DNA of 64,000 bases from Clarireedia homoeocarpa. Lineage: Eukaryota > Ascomycota > Leotiomycetes > Helotiales > Rutstroemiaceae. The stretch is taken from NCBI GenBank assembly GCA_001465935.1, contig LNKV01000014.1, positions 248,001-312,000 of the forward strand, given 5' to 3'. Below the pieces are notes generated by a model. The model made no database searches. It saw only the letters and a program-made list of their open reading frames with translations, and was not told the DNA's origin. The stretch's first letter is position 1; the number at the start of each line of letters is the position of its first letter. Below, one piece after another: positions 12,443-23,578 of the stretch. The position numbers and the translations under genes are program-made.

Positions 12443-13238
12443 CCATTCAAATTTCTTTAAAGAGATGAGGTGGTCCTCGGCGAGACGATGCAGCTCGTGC
12501 CGCTTCGAAAATGGGGCTCTTTTTATGGTTTGTGATTATTTGGTTCTAATTGTTTTGCCGGCTGGATGAGATTTTGTTATAACTGCAGCTGTGGGCTAGA
12601 TGTAGTTGTTACTGAAGCCATACTCGTGTTTGATTTGCACTTGCTAGGAAATATAAGGTACTGGTTGACTGAAGGGAATTGGGTGTGTGAACGGAACTGC
12701 TTTACTAAAAGGGGCTGATTGACTGATGACTCCCCGTGGAGATATGCATCTGTTCATGATAAACCTCAAAAGTTGCAGCGTTGAAGAGATCTGAAAGTAT
12801 TTTGTTCCTCGGAAGAAGGAATATCGAAGTACAAAATCAGATAGAAGCCATTTTTCCATATCTAGGGAAGGCGAGCTTGTCATAAAGGCTTTCTGCTTCC
12901 ATTCTCTGCTGTCTGAAGAGACTAACCATGCATGAGAAAATAGAAGTGACCGGAATAGCAATTGAAGACGATGTAAATGTCATGGATTTGTATACATGCA
13001 AGGTATAACACTTGTGCTTTCCGTGTGCCGCCCAAGACTTGACTGGTGCACGAACTTGCGTCTACTCCACTCAAATACTCCGCTCAACTCCTCTTGGGAG
13101 ACCTCATCGTAGCGTACATCTCCCAGGCTCCTCTACAGTCTCAAGGGCTTGAATGATAAGTAAACTGTGACCAAGACCCCGCACGCCCGCTATACAACAT
13201 TCCCGCCATGCCGTCCTCCATTGAATTAGATCATCCAT
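12443..13238. other. Convergent 3' gap
   Basis: About 0.8 kb between the 3' ends of the unknown gene and sdhC. A 105-codon minus-strand frame at 12644-12961 has no family signature or splice support and is not called. Confidence 0.4.
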
Positions 13239-13997
13239 CTAGAAGAACGCAACCAAAGCCAAAGCACTGGTCACACTCAACCCCACAATCGTCCACCCCG
13301 TCCTGATCACCTCCTTGTTCTTGAATGTCTTCCCCGCATCCCAAGCCAAATGTCTCAGTCCATTAAACCCATGATAGGTAAACGGCAGGGCAAACGTAAA
13401 TTTAGCCAAACCCTGCAGCGCCATCGGCCAAGCGGCGAATGCCGCTGCCATGCTTGCGGTATCCATGTGCCAGCCTAAGAGCGGAGACGCGAGATAGGTG
13501 AGCCCGAAGACGTAGAAGGAGCCGGAGAGAATACATCCCGTGATGCGGTTTAGCGCGGACATGATCCAGGGGACTTGTGGCTGGTAGATGGTGAGGTGCG
13601 GGGAGGTGGGGCGCTTGCGGCGTTGCGCGGCGAGGATGGCATAACTGTCTTCGGGAGTGACTTTTTGTGTGGCTACAGGTCTGGAGGGAGGGGTGGTGTT
13701 AGTTGATTGAGAGATGGAGGGGAAGGATAGAAGGGGAGGGATAGAAGAGGAGGGATAGAAAGGGAAGGGAGGGGCAAGCACACCTGGTTTGAATGGCAGC
13801 GCCGAGGACGGCTGGAGCTACCATCTTCCTCATGGCGAGCTGGGAGATAATCGTTGGCTGACCAGCAGCGACTGCGAGGGTTCCGTTAGCAGACTGACGA
13901 TACCGGACGGGAACTGACGTCTTCGATTTCTTCGAGGTGGGATGTGGGAAAACTTACGCCGGCGCAGGGCATGCTGCGTTGTCCTTTGTGAAAGCAT
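13239..13997 (-). CDS. sdhC: Succinate dehydrogenase cytochrome b560 subunit (SdhC)
   Basis: Membrane anchor of mitochondrial complex II, which passes electrons from succinate to ubiquinone. Three exons on the minus strand, 13958-13997, 13784-13871 and 13239-13680, give 189 residues in phase. The start MLSQRTTQHALRRLAA is a mitochondrial targeting presequence with Arg/Ser/Thr and no acids. The mature part begins near TQKVTPEDSYAIL, followed by RRKRPTSPHLTIYQPQ, the quinone-site segment MSALNRITG, three membrane helices and the family signature YHGFNGLRHLAWD. By analogy with the family, the first His of that signature (about residue 146) is the haem ligand. This subunit is one of the targets of SDHI fungicides. 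The ATG choice is supported by the presequence and by intron phases. Confidence 0.95.
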
Positions 13998-15300
13998 TGT
14001 GACTTCAATTGAGTATGGATCCTTTCCTTTTTCCTTTCACACAGAAAATAATTGCCGAGATAAACGAGATCAACACTTCAATCTTTCACGAACTCGATTA
14101 TCGTCGTTGATGCGGAAGGTATCGGGCCGGAAGGCCTCGGTTACGCTCCCAAGGTTATCACTTCGTAGCCAATCAAAGCGCGATAATTTGCAAACAGCTC
14201 TGCGAATTAAGCAACACGTGATTACAAGCTCCGGAAACACCATTTTTAAAGTTGGAAATTTTTCGCATCGGGAGTCTTTTCTCTTCTCTTCTTCTCTCTT
14301 CATGAGCATCAAATCCACGACGCTGCTAGATCTTTTAAGTGGTAGTGCATTGGGGTATTGACTGGCTGATAGCGTTATGCTGTTGGTGATTGTCATTATG
14401 GGATGTTCTGAGAAGGAAGGATCTGTCGTTAATCTCGACCTCGAGGAAATCAATCTCGTGGTCGTTTCATTTTATGATCTATAAATGTTTGATTTTGGAT
14501 ATATGTGGTGGTATGGAATGAGGGAGAGAGCATAACTTGGAAGAACATGACTGCTGCGTGCTTAGTCTACATACATAGATAGACCGTTGCTATTGCTTGA
14601 TCATGTCGTGCCCAATGTGATGCCCCATGTCGGCATCATTCTCGTACTCGTGCTCTGTAGAATGGTATGATCGAGACTTTGTTCACTCGACGTCGGAGCT
14701 CTTCTGTTCTCCGGCATTGCCGTCGACTTGGCAACGGCATTGCAAGATTGCTAAGTTTCCACCATAGTCTTGATGCTCTCGATGCTCTGCCCTCGTACCA
14801 AACGCGGAATTGCGTACCGGAATTGCGTACCGGAATAACTATCACGCCGATGCCAAGCTTCTTTGCGGGGTTGAACGGTCATTCCTTTCGTCGTACGTAC
14901 TAGCACCAGCTTTAGCTCTTTGAATGGCTCCATCTTCGAACCTCATTAGACCAATGAGACCAAAAGAATTCGGGACTTGTCCCTCCGTACTCCCGAGTAT
15001 CTCTTTCGAATGCAGGAACTGGAGATGAACTTCATATATTAATCTTCTTATAGCCACGGATACATGGCTGCATGCATACCCACCCAATGAAGTGAGCTGT
15101 ACTGCTGGTCCCCCGCCATTACTGTTTATCCGGAGAGGCCAAATGTTGGCTCGCCGCATCAATGAGATCATTTCCATGTCCAAAAGATCCGGGCGAGTTG
15201 AAGCTATAAAACCCAATGGATCCGGGCGTGGATGAGTTCGAGTGAGCTCTTCTCTCAGGTATTTGTGGGTTACTTTTTTCTTGCGCCCTGTTTTGCGAAG
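13998..15300. promoter_or_regulatory. Divergent intergenic region, sdhC / GH1 beta-glucosidase
   Basis: 1.3 kb between divergent starts. The sdhC side (14000-14250) is probably its promoter. A 139-codon plus frame at 13942-14361 overlaps the sdhC first exon and is not credible. No RNA gene was seen. Confidence 0.4.
14806..14831 (+). repeat. 13-bp tandem duplication
   Basis: GGAATTGCGTACC occurs twice head to tail with no spacer, about 470 bp upstream of the beta-glucosidase start. Confidence 0.85.
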
Positions 15301-17395
15301 ATGTTTGATTCCAAGTATAGCCTTCTGGGCCTCTCTTTCTGCCTTCAATTGGCCCATGGTCAGACTTCTGCCACTTCTAGTAGCTACTCTACTAAGGTTT
15401 ACAATGTTTCTGCCGCGACAACTACGTTGACCTACCAGTATACTAATGAGGAGTTGGCGATGCTCTGGAACCAAGTTGGTTCAATTGCAGTGGGACCGAT
15501 CACAACCACGGTCGAACCAACACCTGAGCCTTCGTCGTATCCTCGTCCAGGTCCTTACCATCCTTTGGTATGCCAATGCCTAATCCTTTAGATGGAAGTG
15601 ACTAATATGTTTAGATTCCAACTTACGATACCTCGCTCAACAACGCATCTCTCCCAGATGATTTTATCTGGGGCTTAGCAGCAAGTTCGTACCAGATCGA
15701 AGGTGCTGCAAAGGATGAAGGCAAAGGACCCTCGATTTGGGATTTGCTCGCTCATAGAGATTATAATGCCGTGGCAGATAACTCGACGGGTGATGTGGTG
15801 GGTAGTCATTATTGGCTATACAAGCAGGACTTTGCTCGTCTAGCTAGTTTGGGAGTGCCATACTTCTCGCCCTCGTTCTCTTGGTAAGTATCATTGCGGT
15901 TTACTTCACTGCAGCCATGAGGTTAGGATTATGACTGACCTGGTAAAGGCCGAGATTCTTTCCTTTTGGAAATGGACCGGTGAATGAACAGGGCGTTAAC
16001 CACTATGATGATGTTATTGCTACGATGGTCGCTCTCGGGATCAAGCCTGCTGTAACTTTATTCCATTGGGGTATGCTCTTGATCGGATATGATATTGTGT
16101 CGCACATGCTTATAGGTTCTAGATACACCACTCGCACTTTTTAACTCCTATGGAGCTTGGACAGACGAGAGAATTGTGGATGATTACTTCAATTATGCCA
16201 AGTTCGTCATCAGCAGATATGATGAGCATGTACCAATTTGGTATACATTCAATGAGCGTAAGATGTCTTTTCTCGCATTGCATTCTTCTCGTTTCTAATA
16301 TATCTAATTAGCACAATACTGCAACTGGCAATACTCGTTATACCCCGCCGGCAACAACAAAGGCAACTATCCCGCCTACCATGGCATAACCGGTGGTCTC
16401 CCCGCCCGCATCGCCTGTTCGCACTACAGCATCCTCGCTCACGCCAAAGTCGCCAAATGGTACCACGAGGAGTTCCACGGTAAAGGCCGCATCACCTTCA
16501 AAAACTCCGGCAACTTCTTCGCTCCCAACACCACCTCCGAAGCAGACGTCGACTCCGTAGCCCGGAACTATGAATTCGTACTCGGCTGGTTCAACGGCTG
16601 CTGGCGCGACGGCGACTACTCACCTATGCTGAAAGAGACATTCGGCTCGATGCTCCCGAACTTTACACAGGCGGAAAAGGATATGATTAAGGGAAGTTGC
16701 GACTTCTTCGCCATAGATGGATATACAGCATATCTCGCGACCGGCATTGAAGGCGGATCTGCTGCTTGCGCTGCGAATTCTTCGGCACCTGGGTATCCCG
16801 AATGTGCAGGCTCGACACCGCTTGCGTCGGATGGATTTCCACTTGGTCCAGCTGCGGATCCGGGAGTCAATTGGCTCATAAGTACGCCATTGGGGATCCG
16901 GAAGTTCTTGAATGTTATCACTAAAGAATTATTCCCTACGACGCCAGATATAGTGGTTAGCGAGTTTGGGTTTGCGGAGCCGTATGAGGGGGAGTTTGAT
17001 AACTTGGGGAGCATTCTTTGGGATTTGAGGAGAGCGGATTACTATAGGGGATTTTTGGATAATATTTTGGCTGCGAAGGTCGTTGATGGTATGTTTTTCC
17101 TGCTCTCCTCTGCAATGCTATCCTACTCTTTTTGTCTTATCCCCAAGTTAAAACATTTGACTGACACAAAACAGGTGTAAATGTAACTGGAGCCTTCGGC
17201 TGGGCCATTTTCGATAACTTTGAGTGGTTCGCAGGTAGCAAAGTCAAGTTTGGGCTGCAATACTTGAATCAGACTTCGATGGAACGGGTCCCGAAAGCTA
17301 GCATGTTCCAGTTTTTGGATTGGTTTGGGGAGCATGGCGGTGCGAAGTTGGGGGATGGGAGTTCGGGGAATTATACAATGAAGAGGGGTTATTAG
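15301..17395 (+). CDS. Secreted glycoside hydrolase family 1 beta-glucosidase-like enzyme
   Basis: Hydrolyses terminal beta-glycosidic bonds by the retaining GH1 mechanism; it is probably secreted and used on plant-derived glycosides. Six exons: 15301-15567, 15615-15883, 15949-16070, 16123-16257, 16312-17088 and 17175-17395; 596 residues. A signal peptide (residues 1 to about 20, ending near LAHGQT) precedes a Thr/Pro-rich region. The barrel starts at LPDDFIWGLAASSYQIEGAA, near residue 103. The acid/base Glu is E264 in TFNEPQYCNW, with an intron splitting the following Pro codon. The nucleophile is E482 in VSEFGFAEP, a variant of the usual TENG form. FHWDTPLALF and the late FDNFEWFAG are also GH1 marks. 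Several N-glycosylation sequons are present. It converges with the cfd1 gene. Confidence 0.93.
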
Positions 17396-17636
17396 TAGAT
17401 ATGGTTTAGAGAAGAGGATACATAAATCTGATGATTTCTCGCGCCGTGTTCCTCGTACAAATTAGATTGGTGTGATCATTGTAGTCATTTTCTGGTAGAT
17501 AGGAGCCATGCTATAATTTTATTTTATTTTGGACGCCATATTATTCGTTGACCTCCCCCACGATATGGTCCCATGATGCCAAAACACCGGTCCCAATGCC
17601 GCTGCTGAAGTGGATTTCATTCATACATTTATTCAT

Positions 17637-18617
17637 TTATTCATTCGTCTGCCTCTCATCCACTGCACTCATGACCTGCTTCGTAATGTCGCCAAATATT
17701 GGACATAAAGAGCAGTCTCTATACTTCTCCACCAACAATCCCTCATCTCCAACAGCATTTTCCTTGTTCCCCTCGTTTGAGAATTCCTTGCCATTGACCG
17801 TCGTTCCAGCAGGATATACTGGTTTTCTCCCAGCCTCAACTAACATACCGAATTGCGGATCGATAGGTACACTGCCTAAAAATTTCACATTAAAATCCTT
17901 CGCCATAACTTCTCCCCCACCCTTATTGAAAACATTCGTACATTCCGAACAATTCGGACACACAAAGCCACTCATATTCTCCACGACCCCAATAACATGT
18001 ATCCCCGTCTTCGCACAAAAGTTCAATTCCTTCCTGACATCCGCCGTCGCTACAGCCTGCGGCGTCGTAACAATCACCGCGCCTGCAATCTGTCCCGGAC
18101 TCGCATTCTTCAATAGCGTCTCTGCCAACGATATATGTTCGTCCGACGTCCCCGGCGGGGTATCAATGAGCAAGTAATCCAGCTCACCCCACAGCACATC
18201 CGTGAGAAACTGCCTCACCATAGCTGTTTTTTTCGGCCCACGCCACACCACTGCGTCTCCTCTTTCCCGCAGGAGAAAACCGAGGGACATGCATGAGAGG
18301 GAGCCCAGCGCGGTAGATGGGTTTGCGGGGTGCACGGGGACGGGAATCCAGCCGCCGGGGGCTTGGGTTACTTTTGCGGATTCGAGGGAGAAGAGACGTG
18401 GAATGGAAGGCCCAGTTAGGTCGATATCGAGGATTCCGACGGATGCGCCAGCGAGGGAGAGGGAGAGTGCGAGTTGGGTTGTTACTGAGGATTTACCAAC
18501 GCCGCCTTTACCTGAGAGGACCTGGTGGAGTTCGTTGTTAGCGACTCATTCTATTTCCAGTTCCAGTTTTACAAAGTAACTAACCAGTACAATATGCTTT
18601 ACTTTATCTAGAGACAT
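17637..18617 (-). CDS. cfd1: Cytosolic Fe-S cluster assembly scaffold ATPase Cfd1 (NUBP2-like)
   Basis: P-loop NTPase that with Nbp35 forms the scaffold for cytosolic and nuclear iron-sulfur clusters. Two exons on the minus strand, 18585-18617 and 17637-18521, with a phase-0 intron of 63 nt; 305 residues. The protein opens MSLDKVKHIVLVLSGKGGVG with the deviant Walker A at residues 14-22. The switch-like DIDLTGPSIP follows, then DYLLIDTPPGTSDEH. The metal-binding pair VCPNC is near residues 199-202, with a further Cys at 205. There is no N-terminal four-Cys ferredoxin-like domain, which separates Cfd1 from Nbp35. The C-terminus is longer than in yeast and ends DERQTNE. The start is fixed by the conserved HIVLVLSGKGG spacing. 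Confidence 0.95.
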
Positions 18618-19046
18618 CTTCGCTAATATAAGCCAGCAAAACAATAATAGCGTTGTACTGCAATCTTCGTCGTCGCATCATGTGTGGGCGGTTTCCTTAA
18701 GAGAAGAATAAATTCTTATCGCTTATCAATCCGATCTCCTCATACGTATAAATAAAATTCCACCATGACGCACTATTTTAGCGTACATTCTTTAGCTCCG
18801 AGTGCCGAGCCGGCCGGGGGCGTGGTGTGTTACAACAGATGAATTGTTTGACCCTGAATCCCTGGGGCTCTCTCTTAGTTACAGGTTGCAACTTATACGA
18901 GATTAATCTCAAGTTTCTTACATTTTTCTCCCAACACACATCCATACCCTTTTTATTTGGTGCATATTATTCTATTCACTCTTCTACGGATGAGGTTACG
19001 CGCAGTATCAATATGAGAGGATTCTCCTCGGGGAAAGTGAATGTGA
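18618..19046. promoter_or_regulatory. Divergent promoter region, cfd1 / acidic PWGSPWADE protein
   Basis: About 430 bp between divergent start codons; both promoters must lie here. No distinct regulatory element could be named. Confidence 0.4.
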
Positions 19047-22000
19047 ATGGATATGGACGACCCTTGGGGCTCACCTTGGGCCGACGAGCTAGACAATGAT
19101 AATGATAATAGGGGATTGGACAATCAACGAAACAACGATAACGGGAGCGGTAATGCGGATGTCGAAAAGGCTAGCAATGCTTTGAGAAACAAGCTTGATG
19201 CGACCTGGGTCAATTCTAACGATGGCTTCACCGATTGGGAAGCGGATACGGGAATGGGTGGTGCAAAGGAGAACTTGGAAATGGACGCAGCGGTGGATCA
19301 ATGGGAAATACAAAAGCCGAATATGCAGCTGGCGGTTGGGAAGGATGACTTGGGAGGTTTCGAGGGGCAGTGGAATGATTTCGGGACGAGTCCTGGGCGG
19401 GAGATTTCTAGATTGGCACCGAGCCCTATGGCGAAACCGAGAGATATGGCGAGAGAACCTTCGCCCGATCCATGGGCTAATGCGGTCGTTCCGGATGAGT
19501 TACCAGTGCTAGAAGGGCAGGCGGCGCCGACTGCTAACGAATTGATTCTTGAGAATAACGGAACGTCCGTTTCCAGTGCGCCGGAACCTATTTTCGAAAC
19601 CCTTGAACTTACAGACGAAACAAAACATGAGTTGGTGGAGGTTGAAAAGAATGAAATATTCGACAATATATCAACCGAGATGCATCGCGAAGAACCACAG
19701 GAGGAGCCTGAAGAAGAAACAATCGCCTCGACAAGTGAAACTTTCAAACCGGCACAAACTCACGAAGAAGAAACCGAAGATAGCGAAGCAACGACAGAAG
19801 TACCCGAAGCTTCCAATGATGATCCAATCATACTAGAGCCCGGTCACGAATCTTCCCGACCTTCGTCTTCGCCATCTGAAGGGAGTCACCACGATGAACC
19901 TTTGCCCGACTCGCCGCGCACATCTCTTGATGAAGAACCGAAGAAATCTCAGATTATGCGGGAAGTCTCGCCGGAAGTGCAAGAGCTGGTTGAACGCTCT
20001 GATGTCTTAATACAAGAAGAGGAAGAATCTAATGCGGCGGGACCAACGCCGGAAGTTTCGAAGGATGACGCTGCTGAAGATGAAAAGGTTATTGCGGATG
20101 ATGATGAATTTGGTGACTTTGGAGAGTTTGAGGAAGAAGTGTCAGAAGGCGGTGATGCGGCTCAAGACCAGATCTTTGCTGTTGATATAAATGAGCGCGC
20201 CGAGGAGAAAGCCATGGTCAAATCAGTGGATAATATATCTGACAGTCAACTGCCCAAAACACCATCGGGGCCTATCGATTTTGTTATTGATCTGACTGCT
20301 GTGGATAAAATCTTTGAGAAGGATGAACTTCCCGCGATAGACTCGTCCGCTGAAAAGATATTTATACCTGATACTATCATTGCCGATACCTTTGCAACAA
20401 CTGGAGAACGAAAGACATGGTACAGGATATCAAGATACGGTCCAATGCGAAAACACAATGCTGGAGACGACGAGAATTATGTTCGTATCACATGGCAGCA
20501 ATCTACAGCTAAAGAGGAAACGCAAAAGATTGTAGCTAGATGGATGGAGGAAGATCAAAACAATGGGCATGTCGTTCTTGGTGGAACAAGCAAAGGAGGT
20601 TCTCTTTTCGGTTGGAATGATCCAAATGCCGCACCTGTTCCATTGGCAGCTGTGTTTGCGAAAAGAAACAGTGGGAGACTTGGAGCCAGATCGAGTACTG
20701 ATTTGTCTTCTCCCGAACTACCAAGGGAATGGCCAAAGAACCTCACTCGGGATCATTCGAAGTCAAAAACTCGATCGTCTTCACAGTCAAGAGATCACAG
20801 TCCAGCAAAATCGGTTGATTCAACTACCAGCACTGTTGAGGTGCAGCCCTCTACTGCTCAATTTGATTTAGGAGCCTTTGAAACCACGCAAACGGCTTCC
20901 GAGCCTGGTAGCCCTGCACTAGAATCGGGCAATGATGTGGCTTTGTCATCTGCACTGGTTCCCTCAGACAACTCTGTCCCGTCCGCACAAGGCTCATTAT
21001 CAAGACATTCGATCGAACCTCCTCCTCAAAATCGGCCATTACCGAAACCTAGACCGCTTTCCATGCCACCTCCTGCGACAGGTGCCCCAAACTTCATCTC
21101 TATCCCCGGTATACCAACACCATCCAACAACATCGAAGCCATCCCCGCTGCCACCGTTCACAACGATGACAATGATGACAATGATGACGACGATGACGAC
21201 GACTACGATGACGACGATGACGAATGGGGCGAAATGGTTTCCTCCCCAATCATCACCGAAGCCCCCAAACCCCCTCCTCTTTCTCACCCTCACACTCTCC
21301 GGCACAAAAGATCTATGAGCCTAGAAACTCCCTCCTTCCCCATTCCAAATTCCACCACTCCTCCGCTCAAAAATCCTCAAATAACTAAACTCCAATACGG
21401 TCTTCATCACCGTCCTCACCAAAAGCCAAAAATAACTTTCGATGAAATCATCTCATCACAAGTTGACAATCCACCACCGCCCATATCTACTAAACCAGAA
21501 CAACGATTTACACCTTCCCGTCCACATACTATAAATACCTTCTCGTCTACGAAATCAACAGCGGTGTCTTCACCGGCTATTTCGCCTGTTCACCCTCCTC
21601 CTCATCCTCATCTTAATTCTCCCTTCACTACATCAGATCCCTGGCTCTCTCAGCCGTCCTCGCCGGCGAAATCAATTTCGTCGTTTGCGGATTTGTGGGA
21701 TAGTCCGCCGCCGCCTGTTTCGGCGGTGTCGGAGAAGCAGGCGCAGGTAGATATACCGCGGAATGCGGGTTGGGATGCCCCTGTCCCAGTCTCTGTGATG
21801 GAACAGCATTCACCGGTACCTCAAGTTGCGAATATTGGGGTTCATACACAGATAACAAAGACGGCAACAACGGCAACAACGGCAACAGCAGGAGATCCTT
21901 GGGCTTTGATAGACTTTTCGATTTTCGAGGGTTCTGCTTCTGCTCCTAGTCCTATTGCGGTTTCTACTCCTGTTTCTGCGTCTGTAGGTAAAACAATTCG

Positions 22001-22331
22001 GACACCATCATCATTAAGGGTAGTCTCATCGCAATCTCAGTCCCAGTTCCAGCCTTCTCATACTCGCGTTCTGTCGCATCCGGTGAAGTCCCTGCACAAA
22101 TCTGTTGCGTGGTCTATGTCTGCGCCTAGGTCTGGGTCTGGGTCTGGGTCTGGGTCTGGGTCTGCATCTGGTTCGAGGGGAGTCGAGTTCAAGTCGGAGA
22201 TGAGCTCGCACTCGGGTGTGAAGTTGCATTCCAATCAAAGCGGCAAATCAAAGCAGGAAATCGAACAGGATGAGCTGGTTAGGGCGGTGGTGGGTGGTCT
22301 GCCGGATTTGGGGTATATTTTTAAACGGTAG
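19047..22331 (+). CDS. Large acidic, mostly disordered fungal protein with DDEFGDFGEF motif
   Basis: A single-exon 1094-residue protein of unknown function. The N-terminus MDMDDPWGSPWADE is the kind of short motif conserved at the start of one ascomycete family. Residues 100-390 are strongly acidic. Near residue 355 lies DDEFGDFGEFEE, which resembles Asp-Phe-Gly-x-Phe ligands of AP-1/GGA gamma-ear domains, so an accessory role in clathrin trafficking is possible but inferred. A more ordered patch around residues 445-545 includes RKTWYRISRYGPMRKHN and a repeated trailing helix. Later come an Asp run, many Pro/Ser tracts, a Ser-Gly dipeptide run near 1035 and a conserved-looking C-terminus, DELVRAVVGGLPDLGYIFKR. 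It could start at either Met1 or Met3. Confidence 0.82.
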   Translation: MDMDDPWGSPWADELDNDNDNRGLDNQRNNDNGSGNADVEKASNALRNKLDATWVNSNDGFTDWEADTGMGGAKENLEMDAAVDQWEIQKPNMQLAVGKDDLGGFEGQWNDFGTSPGREISRLAPSPMAKPRDMAREPSPDPWANAVVPDELPVLEGQAAPTANELILENNGTSVSSAPEPIFETLELTDETKHELVEVEKNEIFDNISTEMHREEPQEEPEEETIASTSETFKPAQTHEEETEDSEATTEVPEASNDDPIILEPGHESSRPSSSPSEGSHHDEPLPDSPRTSLDEEPKKSQIMREVSPEVQELVERSDVLIQEEEESNAAGPTPEVSKDDAAEDEKVIADDDEFGDFGEFEEEVSEGGDAAQDQIFAVDINERAEEKAMVKSVDNISDSQLPKTPSGPIDFVIDLTAVDKIFEKDELPAIDSSAEKIFIPDTIIADTFATTGERKTWYRISRYGPMRKHNAGDDENYVRITWQQSTAKEETQKIVARWMEEDQNNGHVVLGGTSKGGSLFGWNDPNAAPVPLAAVFAKRNSGRLGARSSTDLSSPELPREWPKNLTRDHSKSKTRSSSQSRDHSPAKSVDSTTSTVEVQPSTAQFDLGAFETTQTASEPGSPALESGNDVALSSALVPSDNSVPSAQGSLSRHSIEPPPQNRPLPKPRPLSMPPPATGAPNFISIPGIPTPSNNIEAIPAATVHNDDNDDNDDDDDDDYDDDDDEWGEMVSSPIITEAPKPPPLSHPHTLRHKRSMSLETPSFPIPNSTTPPLKNPQITKLQYGLHHRPHQKPKITFDEIISSQVDNPPPPISTKPEQRFTPSRPHTINTFSSTKSTAVSSPAISPVHPPPHPHLNSPFTTSDPWLSQPSSPAKSISSFADLWDSPPPPVSAVSEKQAQVDIPRNAGWDAPVPVSVMEQHSPVPQVANIGVHTQITKTATTATTATAGDPWALIDFSIFEGSASAPSPIAVSTPVSASVGKTIRTPSSLRVVSSQSQSQFQPSHTRVLSHPVKSLHKSVAWSMSAPRSGSGSGSGSGSASGSRGVEFKSEMSSHSGVKLHSNQSGKSKQEIEQDELVRAVVGGLPDLGYIFKR

Positions 22332-22667
22332 GGTAGGCTGAGATGGATGGATGACAGGGGATGGGGATGGGGATGGGGTATAAGAGAGGGGAAGGAAAGA
22401 AAAAGGAAATGGGAGCATAGGAATAGAAGATAAGATGAGGTAACTATACACAATGATTTATTTGAACCGACAGACGCACGAATGGCAGGATGATTGATGA
22501 ACGGACGCTGGCTCCTTCTTTTTTTTGTATACATAGGATAAGGGGACGGAGAGATATTCGGTAGATAATAAATAAATAGATAAAATAGATAAATAGATGG
22601 ATGCATGCATGCATGCACGACGGATCCCCTGAGCTGAGTTGTTGTTGTATTAGCTTATTATGTGTCT

Positions 22668-22702
22668 ACTCACTCACTCACTCACTCACTCACTCACTCA
22701 CT
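22668..22702 (+). repeat. (ACTC)n microsatellite
   Basis: About nine uninterrupted copies of the 4-bp unit. Confidence 0.95.
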
Positions 22703-22837
22703 TGTTTATATCAAAGTATCTATCTATCGATCTATACCTACCAGTGTACTGTACTGTACTATATATACTAACTTAGTGAGTGCAGTGCAGTGCAGCATTT
22801 CGTTTTGGGGGAATGAGATTAATATGGTAGTGAGTGA

Positions 22838-22897
22838 GAAGAAGAAGGGAGGGAGGGAGGAAGGAAGGAGGGAAGGAAGGAGGGAGGGAGGGAAGAA
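22838..22897 (+). repeat. Purine-only GGGA/GGAA tract
   Basis: About 60 nt made only of G and A on the plus strand, built from GGGA and GGAA units. Such a polypurine tract can form unusual DNA structures. Confidence 0.9.
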
Positions 22898-22953
22898 GTA
22901 TAGGCACCAGTATAAGTATAAACACAATAAACAAACAAATAAACAAGCAGTGC

Positions 22954-22975
22954 ATAGATAGATAGATAGATAGAT
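22954..22975 (+). repeat. (GATA)n microsatellite
   Basis: About five copies of ATAG/GATA. Confidence 0.9.
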
Positions 22976-23002
22976 CAAGTAGGCAAGTACTTTTATTCTT
23001 GT

Positions 23003-23004
<2 letters not shown>

Positions 23005-23042
<38 letters not shown>
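23005..23042 (+). repeat. (GATT)n microsatellite
   Basis: About nine uninterrupted copies of the 4-bp unit GATT. Confidence 0.95.
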
Positions 23043-23286
23043 CACCTTTTACTCCTCGATTTTTTTCTTTCCTTTCCTCTACTATTCATACTCCACACCA
23101 CCAGAAACGACGACGCGCATTGTGTGTATTGTATCCCAAGAGTCCACAAACAAACAAATAATTACAACCTCCCAGAAGCCCCCCCCCCACCAGATCAGAC
23201 AAGAGCAACTAAAGTAAAGAGCCCGACCCATCCACCCAACAGCAGCAGTAAAGTAGTAAAAGCCAGCCCCAGCCCAGCCCACAACT

Positions 23287-23301
23287 CCCCCCCCCCCCCC
23301 C
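23287..23301 (+). repeat. C15 homopolymer
   Basis: Fifteen consecutive C; a shorter C9 lies near 23181. Length may be uncertain because of sequencing error. Confidence 0.8.
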
Positions 23302-23578
23302 AATTTGGATCCCATTCCCAATCAACCCCAAAACTAAAGTACACTCATCCAACCCACACAACAAGAAATATGTCCACATCCCCATGTACCTCTTACTGCT
23401 CATAAACGCCACTGCACATACATCCAACCCATGCTGAACCAAACCAAAGCAAACCGCATTAAAAGCAGAAAAAGAAAGAGGACAAAATGAGCATACACGC
23501 ATAACTCATAAACGTCGTCGTACACAGATCCAATAAATACAAACCCAAAAAACATCTCCTACCAATTCACTCACTCAC

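Larger units (their letters stand above)
22332..23578. other. Convergent 3' gap rich in microsatellites
   Basis: 1.25 kb between two 3' ends, filled with simple repeats listed separately. Frames here are only repeat translations and are not genes. Confidence 0.6.

Noticed and set aside
14842..15474. 210-codon minus-strand frame across the beta-glucosidase start
   Set aside because: It is antisense to exon 1 and the signal peptide of a well-supported GH1 gene and has no family signature.
17548..18177. 209-codon plus-strand frame
   Set aside because: Antisense shadow of the cfd1 coding exon.
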